Positions 8,487 through 18,128 of a stretch of DNA of 64,000 nucleotides are shown here, piece after piece. The notes beneath the pieces are model-generated. The model saw only the letters and a list, made by a program, of their open reading frames with translations, did no database searches and was not told the origin of the DNA. Source of the stretch: Rhodococcus sp. KBS0724 (GTDB taxonomy: Bacteria; Actinomycetota; Actinomycetes; Mycobacteriales; Mycobacteriaceae); contig NZ_VCBX02000001.1 in NCBI RefSeq assembly GCF_005938745.2, positions 5,780,501 through 5,844,500 on the forward strand, read 5' to 3'. The translations under genes were made by a program, and so were the position numbers. Position 1 is the first letter of the stretch; every line of letters begins with the position of its first letter.

Positions 8487-9932
8487 CTACTCCGGCAAGA
8501 AGATCGATTTGAGGCTGTAGTACGACGCGAGCCCTTCCGGTCCCAATTCACGGCCTACACCGCTGGCCTTGACCCCACCGAACGGCGAACCCCAGTCCAG
8601 GCCATAGGTATTCACTCCGAAGGACCCTGATTCCACCTTCCGGGCCACGTCGATTCCTCGATCACGGTCGGCAGTCCACACCGTGCCGCCGAGCCCGTAC
8701 TCGGAATCGTTGGCCAATGCGATTGCGTCGGCTTCCTCGCTGTAGGGAATCACGGTCAGAACCGGACCGAACACTTCTTCCTTCGCGATGTTCGCGTCGT
8801 TACTCAGATTGCCGAATACTGTCGGCTCCACGAACCATCCACGATCGAGGTGAGCCGGACGCTTGCCGCCGGTCGTGACCGTTGCACCCTCCGCACTTCC
8901 CGCATCGATCATCGACAGAACTCGCTTGTACTGACGCTCGCTTACCAGGGGGCCGACAAAGGTATCGGCGTCAGCGGGGTCACCGATCGGCAGCGACGCC
9001 GCCATTGCGGTCACCGCATCGAGGAATTCGGAGTAGCGATGCGCCGGGGCAAGAATTCGCGTCGACATGTAGCACGTCTGGCCACTGTTCAGCAGGGACG
9101 CCGTGGCCAGGCCCGCCACCGTTGTCTCGATGTCGGCATCGTCGAGGATCAGAGCGGCTGACTTTCCGCCCAGTTCGAGAGTGACCGGACGCAGAAGCTC
9201 ACCGCACACGCGACCGATGTGCCTACCCGCGGGCGTCGAACCGGTAAACGCAACCTTGGAGACGCCAGGGTGGGCAACCAGGTACTGACCGATGTCTGGG
9301 CCGCCGGTCACGACATTGAGAACTCCGGGAGGCAAGCCGGCTTCGACAGCTGCTTCCGCCAACAGGTAGGAGTCGAGTGTCGTTTCGGGAGAAGGCTTGA
9401 GCACTACCGTGCAACCAGCAGCGAGCGCTGGGGCGATCTTGAACATCGACAGGATGGCCGGGTAGTTCCACGGTGCAATCGCGGCCACAACACCGACGGG
9501 TTCCTTGCGAACGATCGTCGTACCGGCGCTGGAAAGGCTCTGACGAACTTCTTCGACCGACGACGAACGGATCAGATCGGAGTAGTAGCGCAACAACTGC
9601 ACCGGAGCGTCACCCTCGGCGAACCGGGCGAGTGTGATCGGCATACCGTTCTGACGGCTGACCAGAGTGGCACGCTCCTCCGATCGCCGTTCGACTGCAT
9701 CTGCAAACCTGTCGAGAATCGCGGCACGCTCGGATCCGTCGAGGTTTGCCCACTCCGAGGAGCGCAGTGCTCGGCCGGCCGCAGCGACCGCCGAGTCGAC
9801 ATCTGCCGTCGAAGATTCCGGAAAACTGCCAAACAATTGTTCGGTAGCCGGTGAAGCTACCTGAATGACGCCGCCCGCCGCAGGCTTTGCCCAGTCGCCG
9901 TCGATGAAGAGAGTCGAATGCTCAATTTCCAT
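8487..9932 (-). CDS. NAD(P)-dependent aldehyde dehydrogenase
   Basis: This 481-residue ALDH-superfamily enzyme oxidises an aldehyde to the acid. Motifs visible are the cofactor loop FTGSTPAGRHIG, catalytic-base region LELGGKSAALILDDAD, nucleophile region NSGQTCYMSTRIL with the catalytic Cys, and KEEVFGPVLTVIPY. The start is placed at the ATG giving MEIEHSTLFIDGDW because ALDHs normally begin just before this strand; the 29-residue extension to 10019 has no family counterpart. It is flanked by terminators on both sides and appears monocistronic. The substrate could be a steroid side-chain aldehyde; this is inferred from neighbours only. Confidence 0.88.
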   Translation of the reverse strand: MEIEHSTLFIDGDWAKPAAGGVIQVASPATEQLFGSFPESSTADVDSAVAAAGRALRSSEWANLDGSERAAILDRFADAVERRSEERATLVSRQNGMPITLARFAEGDAPVQLLRYYSDLIRSSSVEEVRQSLSSAGTTIVRKEPVGVVAAIAPWNYPAILSMFKIAPALAAGCTVVLKPSPETTLDSYLLAEAAVEAGLPPGVLNVVTGGPDIGQYLVAHPGVSKVAFTGSTPAGRHIGRVCGELLRPVTLELGGKSAALILDDADIETTVAGLATASLLNSGQTCYMSTRILAPAHRYSEFLDAVTAMAASLPIGDPADADTFVGPLVSERQYKRVLSMIDAGSAEGATVTTGGKRPAHLDRGWFVEPTVFGNLSNDANIAKEEVFGPVLTVIPYSEEADAIALANDSEYGLGGTVWTADRDRGIDVARKVESGSFGVNTYGLDWGSPFGGVKASGVGRELGPEGLASYYSLKSIFLPE

Positions 9933-10134
9933 GTCTGTACCGGTACTTTCAGCTCGGAAGAATAGCCTGAGTGATCGATCGCAGACGCCACTGCACGCCC
10001 TGAAAACCTCAACTTGCAATCGACAGGTTAGCGATCGTTCGCTTGATTACTATCGGTGAGCCAGGAGGCGCTGTCAAGGACATGATGTGTGTCGGGCCTC
10101 GAGACAGGCACCGGGCAAGGCCTACAAACGCATA

Positions 10135-10165
10135 GTGGCTCGACGCTGAATCAGCGTCGAGCCAC
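10135..10165 (-). terminator. Strong perfect hairpin downstream of the SDR/beta-oxidation operon
   Basis: GTGGCTCGACGCTG (10135-10148) and CAGCGTCGAGCCAC (10152-10165) form a perfect 14-bp stem with an AAT loop. It lies just beyond the SDR stop at 10199 on the minus strand and marks the end of the fadA5-to-SDR operon. Confidence 0.8.
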
Positions 10166-10198
10166 GTGTGAATCCGGAGTGCAGTCAGTCCGGTGAAG

Positions 10199-10987
10199 TC
10201 AGTCCACGGTAGGTGCCCACTGCACACCGTTGATGTGCCCACCACCGTCGACGAAGAGGGTATTTCCCGTGACGTAGCGACTGTCGTCACTTGCCAGGAA
10301 AGCGGCAACGGGGCCGATGTCGTCGAGGGGATCGCCGATCCGCCCCATCGGGTTCTGCGCCGCCATGACAGCCACGTTCTCCGGGTTGGCTTCGGCGACA
10401 CGCTTGTACGCCGCACTCTGCGCACCGGGGCAGATGACATTGCAATTGACTTGTCTGGGAGCCCACTCGCGAGCTGCGGTCCGCGTGAGTGTCCGCAGCG
10501 CTTCCTTGGCCGCGTTGTACTGCACCGAGTACATGTGAGCATTCACGCCGTTGAGACTGCACATGTTGATCACTCGGCCCGTGCCGTGACGCTCGAGTTC
10601 AGGCAACGCAGCCTGCATGGCCCAGAAAGCTGCCATCACTGCCATGTCGAAACCGCCGCGCAACTGCTCGTCTGTCATCTTCTCGAGCCGAGCGAAACCG
10701 AAAGTCCGCCAAGCGTTGTTGACCAGAATGTCGAGACGTCCGAACCGCTCGACGGCCTTGTCGACCATGGCAACAACCTGAGCTTTGTCGGTGACGTCGG
10801 TGCGGATGAATTCCGCTTCCGCGCCCCACTCGTCGCGCAACCACTGGGCAGTCTCGAGGCCGGCTGCCTCGTCGATCTCGGCCACCAGCACCGACGCGCC
10901 TTCACGCGCGAAGGCACCTGCCACACCACGCCCGATTCCCATGCCGGCGCCGGTGACAACTGCTACACGTCCGTCGAGCTTCCCCAC
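10199..10987 (-). CDS. Short-chain dehydrogenase/reductase (SDR)
   Basis: This 262-residue classical SDR has a cofactor motif TGAGMGIGRG near residue 13, NNAW near 90, and catalytic Tyr/Lys in YSVQYNAAKEAL near 155-166, with CSLNG supplying the serine region. The start is the GTG at 10987, because AAGGAGG lies 6 bases upstream; the longer ORF to 11140 reads through the tandem repeat and the upstream stop. It is the last gene of the operon behind fadA5 and probably oxidises or reduces a hydroxy/keto group of a steroid CoA intermediate. NAD preference is suggested by AEIDEA after strand 2. Confidence 0.85.
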   Translation of the reverse strand: MGKLDGRVAVVTGAGMGIGRGVAGAFAREGASVLVAEIDEAAGLETAQWLRDEWGAEAEFIRTDVTDKAQVVAMVDKAVERFGRLDILVNNAWRTFGFARLEKMTDEQLRGGFDMAVMAAFWAMQAALPELERHGTGRVINMCSLNGVNAHMYSVQYNAAKEALRTLTRTAAREWAPRQVNCNVICPGAQSAAYKRVAEANPENVAVMAAQNPMGRIGDPLDDIGPVAAFLASDDSRYVTGNTLFVDGGGHINGVQWAPTVD

Positions 10988-11003
10988 AGGGGTTCCTCCT
11001 TGA

Positions 11004-11069
11004 TCAGATCCCCTACCGGGGGCGGTCAGATCCCCTACCGGGGGGCGGTCAGATCCCCTACCGGGGGCG
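11004..11069. repeat. Three tandem ~22-bp repeats with hairpin potential
   Basis: The unit TCAGATCCCCTACCGGGGGCGG occurs at 11004-11025, 11026-11048 (one extra G) and 11049-11069. Each copy contains CCCC...GGGG arms. The copy nearest the thioesterase encodes the end and TAG stop of that gene; the copy nearest the SDR ends about 17 bases before its GTG, just upstream of the ribosome binding site. Length differences between copies suggest slippage. Confidence 0.85.
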
Positions 11070-11708
11070 CGGAATGGTCTTGTCGATGAACAGACCCTCG
11101 ACCGAAACGCACACTTCACCGTCGGGAGTCCTGATCTCACCCACCGTGTGAACCTTGCGGCCTTCCTTGGAGATGAACTTGCCGCTGATGGTCAGCGGTA
11201 CGAACAACGGGGTCGGACGGTGATAGCGCGTGCTCAATTGTGCTGTCATACCGGCGGTTCCACCCCAAGCGTTGGCGACACCGAGAACGTGATCGAGCAG
11301 CATCGCCGATACGCCACCGTGCACGTGGCCGGGAGGGCCCTGGTACGGCAAGGTCAAGGTGACAACGCCCTGCACGGAACCGTCTTCGAGTCCCTCGAGA
11401 ACTATTGGCGGTGCGATGGCATTTTCCCGACCGGTCACCGGATCGTGGCGGGTGACGCCTTCACCGTTCCACATGTCGATCAATCGCTCTTCGACCTCGG
11501 GCGCATGCTGCTCGAGGTGAGCGACGATGCTGTTGAGTTCCTCGGCAACTCGATCGAGGTTTGCGTTCTCCCGATCGGTGCGCTGTAGCGCGTCGATGAG
11601 CTTGCGCGCTGCCTCGGTTGCACGGTCTATAGGTGCGTCCTGCGGCGGCGATGTCAGCACGGTGCCACCCGGATGTGTTGCGGCAGTGGGGTGTGTTCCG
11701 AGATTCAT
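11058..11708 (-). CDS. PaaI-like hotdog-fold acyl-CoA thioesterase
   Basis: This 216-residue protein has a C-terminal hotdog domain (about residues 95-216) with PPGHVHGGVSAMLLDHVLG, the conserved HGG-x-(hydrophobic)-D segment of PaaI/4HBT thioesterases. The N-terminal 70 residues form a helical, polar extension (RATEAARKLIDALQRTDREN). It starts one base inside the preceding stop (TGATG), showing translational coupling to the MaoC hydratase. The likely role is release of CoA from stalled or end-product acyl-CoAs of the same operon. The C-terminus PRPR is encoded by the first tandem repeat copy. Confidence 0.85.
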   Translation of the reverse strand: MNLGTHPTAATHPGGTVLTSPPQDAPIDRATEAARKLIDALQRTDRENANLDRVAEELNSIVAHLEQHAPEVEERLIDMWNGEGVTRHDPVTGRENAIAPPIVLEGLEDGSVQGVVTLTLPYQGPPGHVHGGVSAMLLDHVLGVANAWGGTAGMTAQLSTRYHRPTPLFVPLTISGKFISKEGRKVHTVGEIRTPDGEVCVSVEGLFIDKTIPRPR

Positions 11709-12577
11709 CAGTTGATCTCCATGGTGGCGTGCGTGAGAACCGGTGCGTTCGCGCGCTCGGGGCAGGTTGCTGCCAGCGTCAAGGTGTTGCCGTCCTGCCA
11801 CACCGATGTAGTGATGGATTCGCCCGGGAACAGCGAACCGGCAAACCGCACCGAGTAGTTCTTCACTCGCGACGGGTCGCCGCCCAGAACACCGTCGACG
11901 ACGGCCTTGCAGACGATGCCGTACGACGCGAGGCCGTGCAGGATCGGTGCGTCGAATCCGGCCATCTTCGCGAAGGCAGGATCGGCGTGCAGTGGGTTCA
12001 TGTCTGCGCTGAGCCGGTACAGCAACGCCTGCGACGCGCTGGTCGCGGAGGTGAGTACAGCGTCCGGCGCGCGATCGGGAACTTCGGCAACAACTTCGGG
12101 GCCGGTGTTTCCACCGAATCCGCCTTCGCCGCGGGCCCAGATCTGCATTCCCGTGGTCCACAACGGATTACCGTCGGAGTCCGCGGCCGCGGTTTCGAGC
12201 ACGATGACGGCAGCCTTGCCCTTGTCCCACACATCGGCAATGCGAGTGGAGATGCGGGCGGTACCCGTCGACGGGATCGGCGCGTGCAGGGTCAGCGACT
12301 GCCCACCGTGCAAGATCTTGCGCAGATCGATGTCGATACCGGGCATGTTCATTGCGGCGCGCGGCAATACCCCTGCCGAAATACCCTGGCCCGCAACCAT
12401 GGCAAAGGTCGGAAGGACCTTCAAACCCTTTTCGTACACCCAGGTGAGCTCGGCGGGGTCCAGAGCATTCACTCCGGCTCCCAGGCCCAGCTGGTAGAGC
12501 ATGACGTCGCGGTCGGTCCACGACGCTTCGCGCACAGTCGGTTCGGCGGACAATGCCACCGCAAGGTCGATAGCCAT
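11708..12577 (-). CDS. MaoC-family 2-enoyl-CoA hydratase (ChsH3/Rv3538-like)
   Basis: This 289-residue protein contains two hotdog halves, as in hydratase 2 enzymes. It begins MAIDLAVALSAEPTVREASW and shares with mycobacterial Rv3538 (ChsH3) the features LYQLGLGAG, DVWDKGKAAVI, ARGEGGFGG and DMNPLHADPAFAKMAGF followed by APILHGLASYG. The Asp and His of that segment are the hydratase-2 catalytic pair. It should hydrate a steroid side-chain enoyl-CoA. It overlaps both neighbours by one base (TGATG), between the thiolase and thioesterase genes. The ChsH3 assignment is from recalled sequence. Confidence 0.85.
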   Translation of the reverse strand: MAIDLAVALSAEPTVREASWTDRDVMLYQLGLGAGVNALDPAELTWVYEKGLKVLPTFAMVAGQGISAGVLPRAAMNMPGIDIDLRKILHGGQSLTLHAPIPSTGTARISTRIADVWDKGKAAVIVLETAAADSDGNPLWTTGMQIWARGEGGFGGNTGPEVVAEVPDRAPDAVLTSATSASQALLYRLSADMNPLHADPAFAKMAGFDAPILHGLASYGIVCKAVVDGVLGGDPSRVKNYSVRFAGSLFPGESITTSVWQDGNTLTLAATCPERANAPVLTHATMEIN

Positions 12578-13779
12578 CAGTTCTCCAAAGTTCCGGCTCG
12601 GTAGACCGTCACGACGCACGCGCCGCCCAGTCCGAGGTTGTGCTGCAATCCGATTCGAGCGCCCTCGACCTGACGGGCGTCTGCGGTACCGCGTAGCTGC
12701 CACGTCAGTTCGGCACACTGCGCCAACCCGGTGGCACCCAGCGGGTGGCCCTTCGAGATCAGACCGCCCGACGGGTTGACGACCCACTGGCCGCCGTAGG
12801 TGGTTGCACCGGATTCGACGAGCTTGCCGCCCTCACCGGCCGCGCACATTCCGAGACCTTCGTAGGTGATGATCTCGTTGATCGCAAAGCAGTCGTGCAG
12901 TTCGATGACGTCGACGTCGTCGATGGTGATGCCCGCTTCGGCAAAAACCTGCTCGGCGGCTGCCGCCGTCATCGGCGCGCCGACCACGTCGATCATCGAC
13001 TTCTCGGCAAACGCTGCCTCGGTGTCGGTGGTCATTGCCTGCGCGACGATCTCGATCGCGCGGTCCTCTAGCCCGTGTTCGCGGACGAATTTCTCACTCA
13101 CGACTACTGCCGCTCCGGCGCCGTCCGAGGTCGGCGAGCACTGCGAACGTGTGAGCGGCGCGTGAATCATCTTGTCCTCGAGCACTTGTTCGAGGGTGTA
13201 CTCGTCACGGAACTGCGCATACGGGTTGTTGACCGAGTGCTTGTGGTTCTTGACCGCGACGGCAGCAATCTGCTCGACCGTGGTGCCGTACTTCTGCATG
13301 TGCTCGACGGCAGCGTTGCCGAACAGCTGCGCGGTCATCGGCGAACGAGCGAACCCGTAGTCCTCGACCATGATCTTCAGCTGCGAGTCCAAGGTGGTGA
13401 CCTTGGGCATCTCACCGTTTCCGGTCAGCGCCGTCTTGGTCATCTTCTCGAAGCCCACGGCCAAGGCGCAGTCGGCCTGGCCGGCCTGGACCCACTCGCG
13501 TGCCATCATCAGCGCCGTCGAACCGGTGGCGCAGTTGTTGTTGACATTGAAGATCGGGATACCGGACAGACCCGTTTCGTACAGAGCACGCTGGCCGGCG
13601 GTCGACGCATTGAACACGTAACCGACTGCCGCGCGTTGAATCTGGTCGTAGCTGATCCCGGCGTCGGTGAGTGCGTTCGTGACAGCCTCGGTCACCATGT
13701 CCGGGTATTCCCAGTCGCGGGTCTCGATCTTCTCGAACTTGGTCATACCTACGCCGATCACGAAGGTGCGATTGCTCAT
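12577..13779 (-). CDS. SCP-x type thiolase / lipid-transfer protein (Ltp1-like)
   Basis: This 400-residue thiolase begins MSNRTFVIGVGMTKFEKIE. It carries the nucleophilic cysteine in NVNNNCATGSTAL (about residue 85), the HDCFAINE box (about 290) and GHPLGATGLAQCAELTWQLR (about 345). These and the C-terminal LQHNLGLGG closely follow mycobacterial Ltp1 (Rv2790c). Enzymes of this group act as thiolases or retro-aldol lyases on branched sterol side chains. It overlaps the hydratase by one base and lies 8 bases behind fadE34. Whether it is a thiolytic enzyme or an aldolase partner is not decided by sequence. Confidence 0.87.
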   Translation of the reverse strand: MSNRTFVIGVGMTKFEKIETRDWEYPDMVTEAVTNALTDAGISYDQIQRAAVGYVFNASTAGQRALYETGLSGIPIFNVNNNCATGSTALMMAREWVQAGQADCALAVGFEKMTKTALTGNGEMPKVTTLDSQLKIMVEDYGFARSPMTAQLFGNAAVEHMQKYGTTVEQIAAVAVKNHKHSVNNPYAQFRDEYTLEQVLEDKMIHAPLTRSQCSPTSDGAGAAVVVSEKFVREHGLEDRAIEIVAQAMTTDTEAAFAEKSMIDVVGAPMTAAAAEQVFAEAGITIDDVDVIELHDCFAINEIITYEGLGMCAAGEGGKLVESGATTYGGQWVVNPSGGLISKGHPLGATGLAQCAELTWQLRGTADARQVEGARIGLQHNLGLGGACVVTVYRAGTLEN

Positions 13780-13786
13780 ATGCAGG

Positions 13787-15967
13787 TCACTTTCCCGGTT
13801 CGGGGTCACGGGGCAGACCCAGGATTCGCTCACCGATGATGTTGAGCTGAACATTGGTTGTACCACCCGCGATGGACATGCACTGCGAGTTCAGGAACAT
13901 CTGCGTCGCCGACATCCGATGCTGGTCGCCCAGAAGCGAACTCGGTCCGGCCCACTCCATAGCCACATCCCACACCTGCTGGATGTGCTCGACACCGATG
14001 AGCTTCGCAACGGAGGACTCCGCCCCCGGCTGGGCACCGGACAGCGAGCGCAATGTGGTGCGCAGACTCAGCAGACCGCCGGACTGCGCGTCGCACAGCA
14101 CCTTTCCGAGTACCGTCAGCTGCTCGTCGTCGATGCCGCCTTGCAGTCCCTCGACCAGGCTCAGCAGAGCCTCGCCGCCCGAGCCCAAAGACGAGTCGTT
14201 GGACAGCGAGACACGCTCGTTGGCCAGCGTGGTGCGAGCGAGCTTCCAACCGTCGCCCGGCTCGCCGACGAGGCACTCGTCGGGAACGAAGACGTCGTCG
14301 AAGAACACCTCGTTGAAGAGTGCTTCACCGGTGATCTCGCGCAGCGGGCGAATGTCGAGGCCGCTGTTCTTGATGTCGATGAGGAAGTAGGACAGACCCT
14401 TATGCTTGGGTGCGTCGGCGTCGGTGCGTGCGAGGCAGATTCCCCAGTGCGCGTCGCGTGCCATCGACGTCCACACCTTCTGGCCCTGCAACTTCCAGCC
14501 ACCGTCGACCTTGGTTGCCTTCGTGCTCAGAGCAGCGAGGTCGGATCCTGCGCCCGGCTCGGAGAACAGCTGGCACCAGACGATGTCGCCGCGCAGTGAC
14601 GGCGGGACGAACTTGGCAAGCTGATCTTCGTTGCCGTGCGCGATGAGCGTCGGGATGACCCAGTTGCCGATGATCATGTCGTGCGGCTTGATCTTTGCCG
14701 CGCGCAGTTCCTCGGCGATCACAAGCTGACTGACGGCATCGGCAGACTTACCCCACGGAGCGGTGAAGTGCGGTGCGGTGTAGCCCTTTTCCGCAAGGTA
14801 GGTCTTCTGCGCGGCACCTTCGAGCTCCAGCGCCGGAGCGAGCTCAGCGCGGACGTCGGCGCGGATCGCCTCGGCCTCAGGCGGCAACTCGATGCTGAGC
14901 ACGCGACGGGTGCCGGCAATGGTCAGCTCGGCAACACGACGACGCCAGGACGCCGTGGAACCCAGCAGGATGCGCAAAGACTGCGCACGGCGAAGGTACA
15001 GGTGAGCGTCGTGCTCCCAGGTGTAACCGATACCGCCGAGCACCTGGATGCAGTCGCGGGTGACGGAGAACGCGGCTTCGAGAGCGGTGGCTCCGGCGAC
15101 TGCTGCTGCGAGAGAGGCTTCTTCGGCACCGACGCCGTTGGCGGGAGTCAGAGCGCGGGCAGCATCCCACGCACAGACGCGAGCCTGCTCGGCAAGTGTG
15201 AGCATGCGAGCAGCCTTGTGCTTGACGCCCTGGAACTGGCCGATGACGCGTCCGAACTGCTGACGCACCTTGGCGTAGTCGGCAGATGTGGTGACCGCCC
15301 AGTCGGCCAGCCCCGAAGCCTCTGCCGCGAACAGTGTTGCGGCGATGTCGAGTACACGCTGGTTGTCGATGTCGAGGATCTCGGCGTCGGTGAGTACCAG
15401 TCCGTCGACGCTGACCTCGGAGTTACGACGCACGACGTCGTAGCTGGCCAGGTCGGTGACCTCGAGTCGGTCACGTCCGAGCAGTACGAATCCGCTGTCC
15501 GTGGCAAGCAGGAACAGGTCGCCGACATGTCCGCCGAGAATCTGGCTGGACGTGCCACTGAGAGTGGCAGTGTCACCGTCACGAGTAACCTTCAGCGAAC
15601 CGGGCTGCAACGCAACAGCTCCGAGTGTGCTGCCGTCGACAAGGCCGGCAAGTGGAGCGTTAAGTCGGGCGTCGCTGAGCACTGCGCTGACCAGAACAGT
15701 CGGCAGGAACGGGCCGGGAACCATGGAGCGTCCCAGTTCCTCGACAACGATCGCGAGTTCGACCAATCCGTATCCAGCGCCGCCGAATTCCTCAGCGACG
15801 TGCAGTCCGAGAAGTCCCTGCTCGGCGAGTCCGTCCCAGAGCTGCGGGCGCGTCTCGACCTTGGCCTCGACAGCTTCGCGGATGACGGCCGGCGTTGCGT
15901 GGCGCGCAGCCCAGCCCCGTACGGAATCGCGGAGGTCGCGATCTTCTTCACTCAATCCAATAGTCAT
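13787..15967 (-). CDS. fadE34: Two-domain acyl-CoA dehydrogenase, FadE34-like
   Basis: This 726-residue protein is a tandem fusion of two acyl-CoA dehydrogenase units, residues about 1-370 and 380-726; single-domain family members have about 390. The first half has GLHVAEEFGGAGYGLVE and CIQVLGGIGYTWEHD. The second has QLFSEPGAGSDLAAL, GQKVWTSMA and QCMSIAGGTTNVQLN. The layout matches FadE34 of the cholesterol regulon, known to dehydrogenate steroid side-chain CoAs. The start is the ATG at 15967 with a GACGAGG ribosome binding site; the extension to 16042 runs toward fadA5. It lies 34 bases behind fadA5. Confidence 0.9.
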   Translation of the reverse strand: MTIGLSEEDRDLRDSVRGWAARHATPAVIREAVEAKVETRPQLWDGLAEQGLLGLHVAEEFGGAGYGLVELAIVVEELGRSMVPGPFLPTVLVSAVLSDARLNAPLAGLVDGSTLGAVALQPGSLKVTRDGDTATLSGTSSQILGGHVGDLFLLATDSGFVLLGRDRLEVTDLASYDVVRRNSEVSVDGLVLTDAEILDIDNQRVLDIAATLFAAEASGLADWAVTTSADYAKVRQQFGRVIGQFQGVKHKAARMLTLAEQARVCAWDAARALTPANGVGAEEASLAAAVAGATALEAAFSVTRDCIQVLGGIGYTWEHDAHLYLRRAQSLRILLGSTASWRRRVAELTIAGTRRVLSIELPPEAEAIRADVRAELAPALELEGAAQKTYLAEKGYTAPHFTAPWGKSADAVSQLVIAEELRAAKIKPHDMIIGNWVIPTLIAHGNEDQLAKFVPPSLRGDIVWCQLFSEPGAGSDLAALSTKATKVDGGWKLQGQKVWTSMARDAHWGICLARTDADAPKHKGLSYFLIDIKNSGLDIRPLREITGEALFNEVFFDDVFVPDECLVGEPGDGWKLARTTLANERVSLSNDSSLGSGGEALLSLVEGLQGGIDDEQLTVLGKVLCDAQSGGLLSLRTTLRSLSGAQPGAESSVAKLIGVEHIQQVWDVAMEWAGPSSLLGDQHRMSATQMFLNSQCMSIAGGTTNVQLNIIGERILGLPRDPEPGK

Positions 15968-16001
15968 GTCTACCTCGTCAATTCGAAAGTGTGAGTACGG
16001 A

Positions 16002-17210
<1,209 letters not shown>

Positions 17211-17288
17211 CTATTCACTTTTCTGCAATGTATTCTATTTATGTACGCCGAGCAACGTTGCGGTGCAAGTTCAGCGCTCTCACCAAAT

Positions 17289-17302
17289 TAGAATTGATTT
17301 CA
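17289..17302. promoter_or_regulatory. Candidate operator (TNNAATNNATTNNA) upstream of fadA5
   Basis: TAGAATTGATTTCA lies in the 180-base spacer between the TetR stop and the fadA5 start. It matches the symmetric form TNNAATNNATTNNA, which differs from the classical KstR site TNNAACNNGTTNNA by one base per half-site. Related sequences occur at 42480, 46031 and 46097. The sequence is seen directly; regulator assignment is inference. Confidence 0.5.
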
Positions 17303-17345
17303 ATTTTCAGGATATGACAAGCTCATCCACTTCGGATGAAGCCTG

Positions 17346-17957
17346 TCAGTGCCGGGAAAGATTAACCAGAAGCAAGTCGCAGCCCTTACGGATGTCGTAC
17401 TCCGCATCGGGAATCGAGATCCGACCGTTGAGGCACGACTGAATGACGCCGAACCACAACTGCATCAACAGACGCAACGCAGTGTTGTCGTCTTCGGTGG
17501 GATTCACGATGCCCGCGGCATCGAGGACGATCTGACGGAATCCGCGATCGATCTTGCCTGCATCGGGAACTGTTGCGACGTTGGCGGTGCTGGTCGATTG
17601 CAGCATCGCTGTCGAGAGGGCCGGCCGACGCAGTAACCCGCGAGTGGCGCGCACCAACACTTCGTAGACCGCGTCCTGGGGATTTGCCGACTGCACCTGA
17701 TGCTTGGTGAAAGTGTCGCCGATCTGATCGATCTGCTCGACCATCACCGCGACAAACAGGTGCGTCTTCGACGGAAAGTAGCGATACAGCGTTCCGATGG
17801 CGACTCCGGCGCGCTTCGCGACCTCGTGCATCTGGACGCGAGCAAGCTCCTTCTCGGTTGCCAGTTCCTCTGCCGCTTGCAGCATCCGAACATGGCGTGC
17901 CCGCTGCTCGTCCGAACTGGGCTCGGCCGCGTCCCTGACCTCGGCAATTCTCGGCAC
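17346..17957 (-). CDS. TetR-family regulator, KstR-like
   Basis: This 203-residue TetR protein has a helix-turn-helix at about residues 40-70, VQMHEVAKRAGVAIGTLYRY followed by FPSKTHLFVAVM, very like KstR (VQMRAVADRADVAVGTLYRY). The C-terminal ligand domain lacks obvious further matches. It lies upstream of fadA5 on the same strand and diverges from kstD, with a 171-base spacer, the position expected for the local repressor of steroid genes. It may bind the TNNAATNNATTNNA sites. A role as the main cholesterol repressor or as a KstR paralogue cannot be separated here. Confidence 0.82.
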   Translation of the reverse strand: MPRIAEVRDAAEPSSDEQRARHVRMLQAAEELATEKELARVQMHEVAKRAGVAIGTLYRYFPSKTHLFVAVMVEQIDQIGDTFTKHQVQSANPQDAVYEVLVRATRGLLRRPALSTAMLQSTSTANVATVPDAGKIDRGFRQIVLDAAGIVNPTEDDNTALRLLMQLWFGVIQSCLNGRISIPDAEYDIRKGCDLLLVNLSRH

Positions 17958-18128
17958 CGTCGCCCCTAATCATCTTGTGAGTGTGTAACGGCCGCGCACG
18001 ACCTAGTCAATTCTCGCACCCCATGCCGCCTCACCGGCGTATTGCCCGCTCAGTGGGACCTGACGTAGCCAACGCACGCCACTGGGTATTGCGTATAGGC
18101 CCCACCCTCTTCGAGTTAGGACGCAATG

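Noticed and set aside
11004..11069. Possible CRISPR array
   Set aside because: The three units are directly adjacent without unique spacers; this is a simple tandem repeat.
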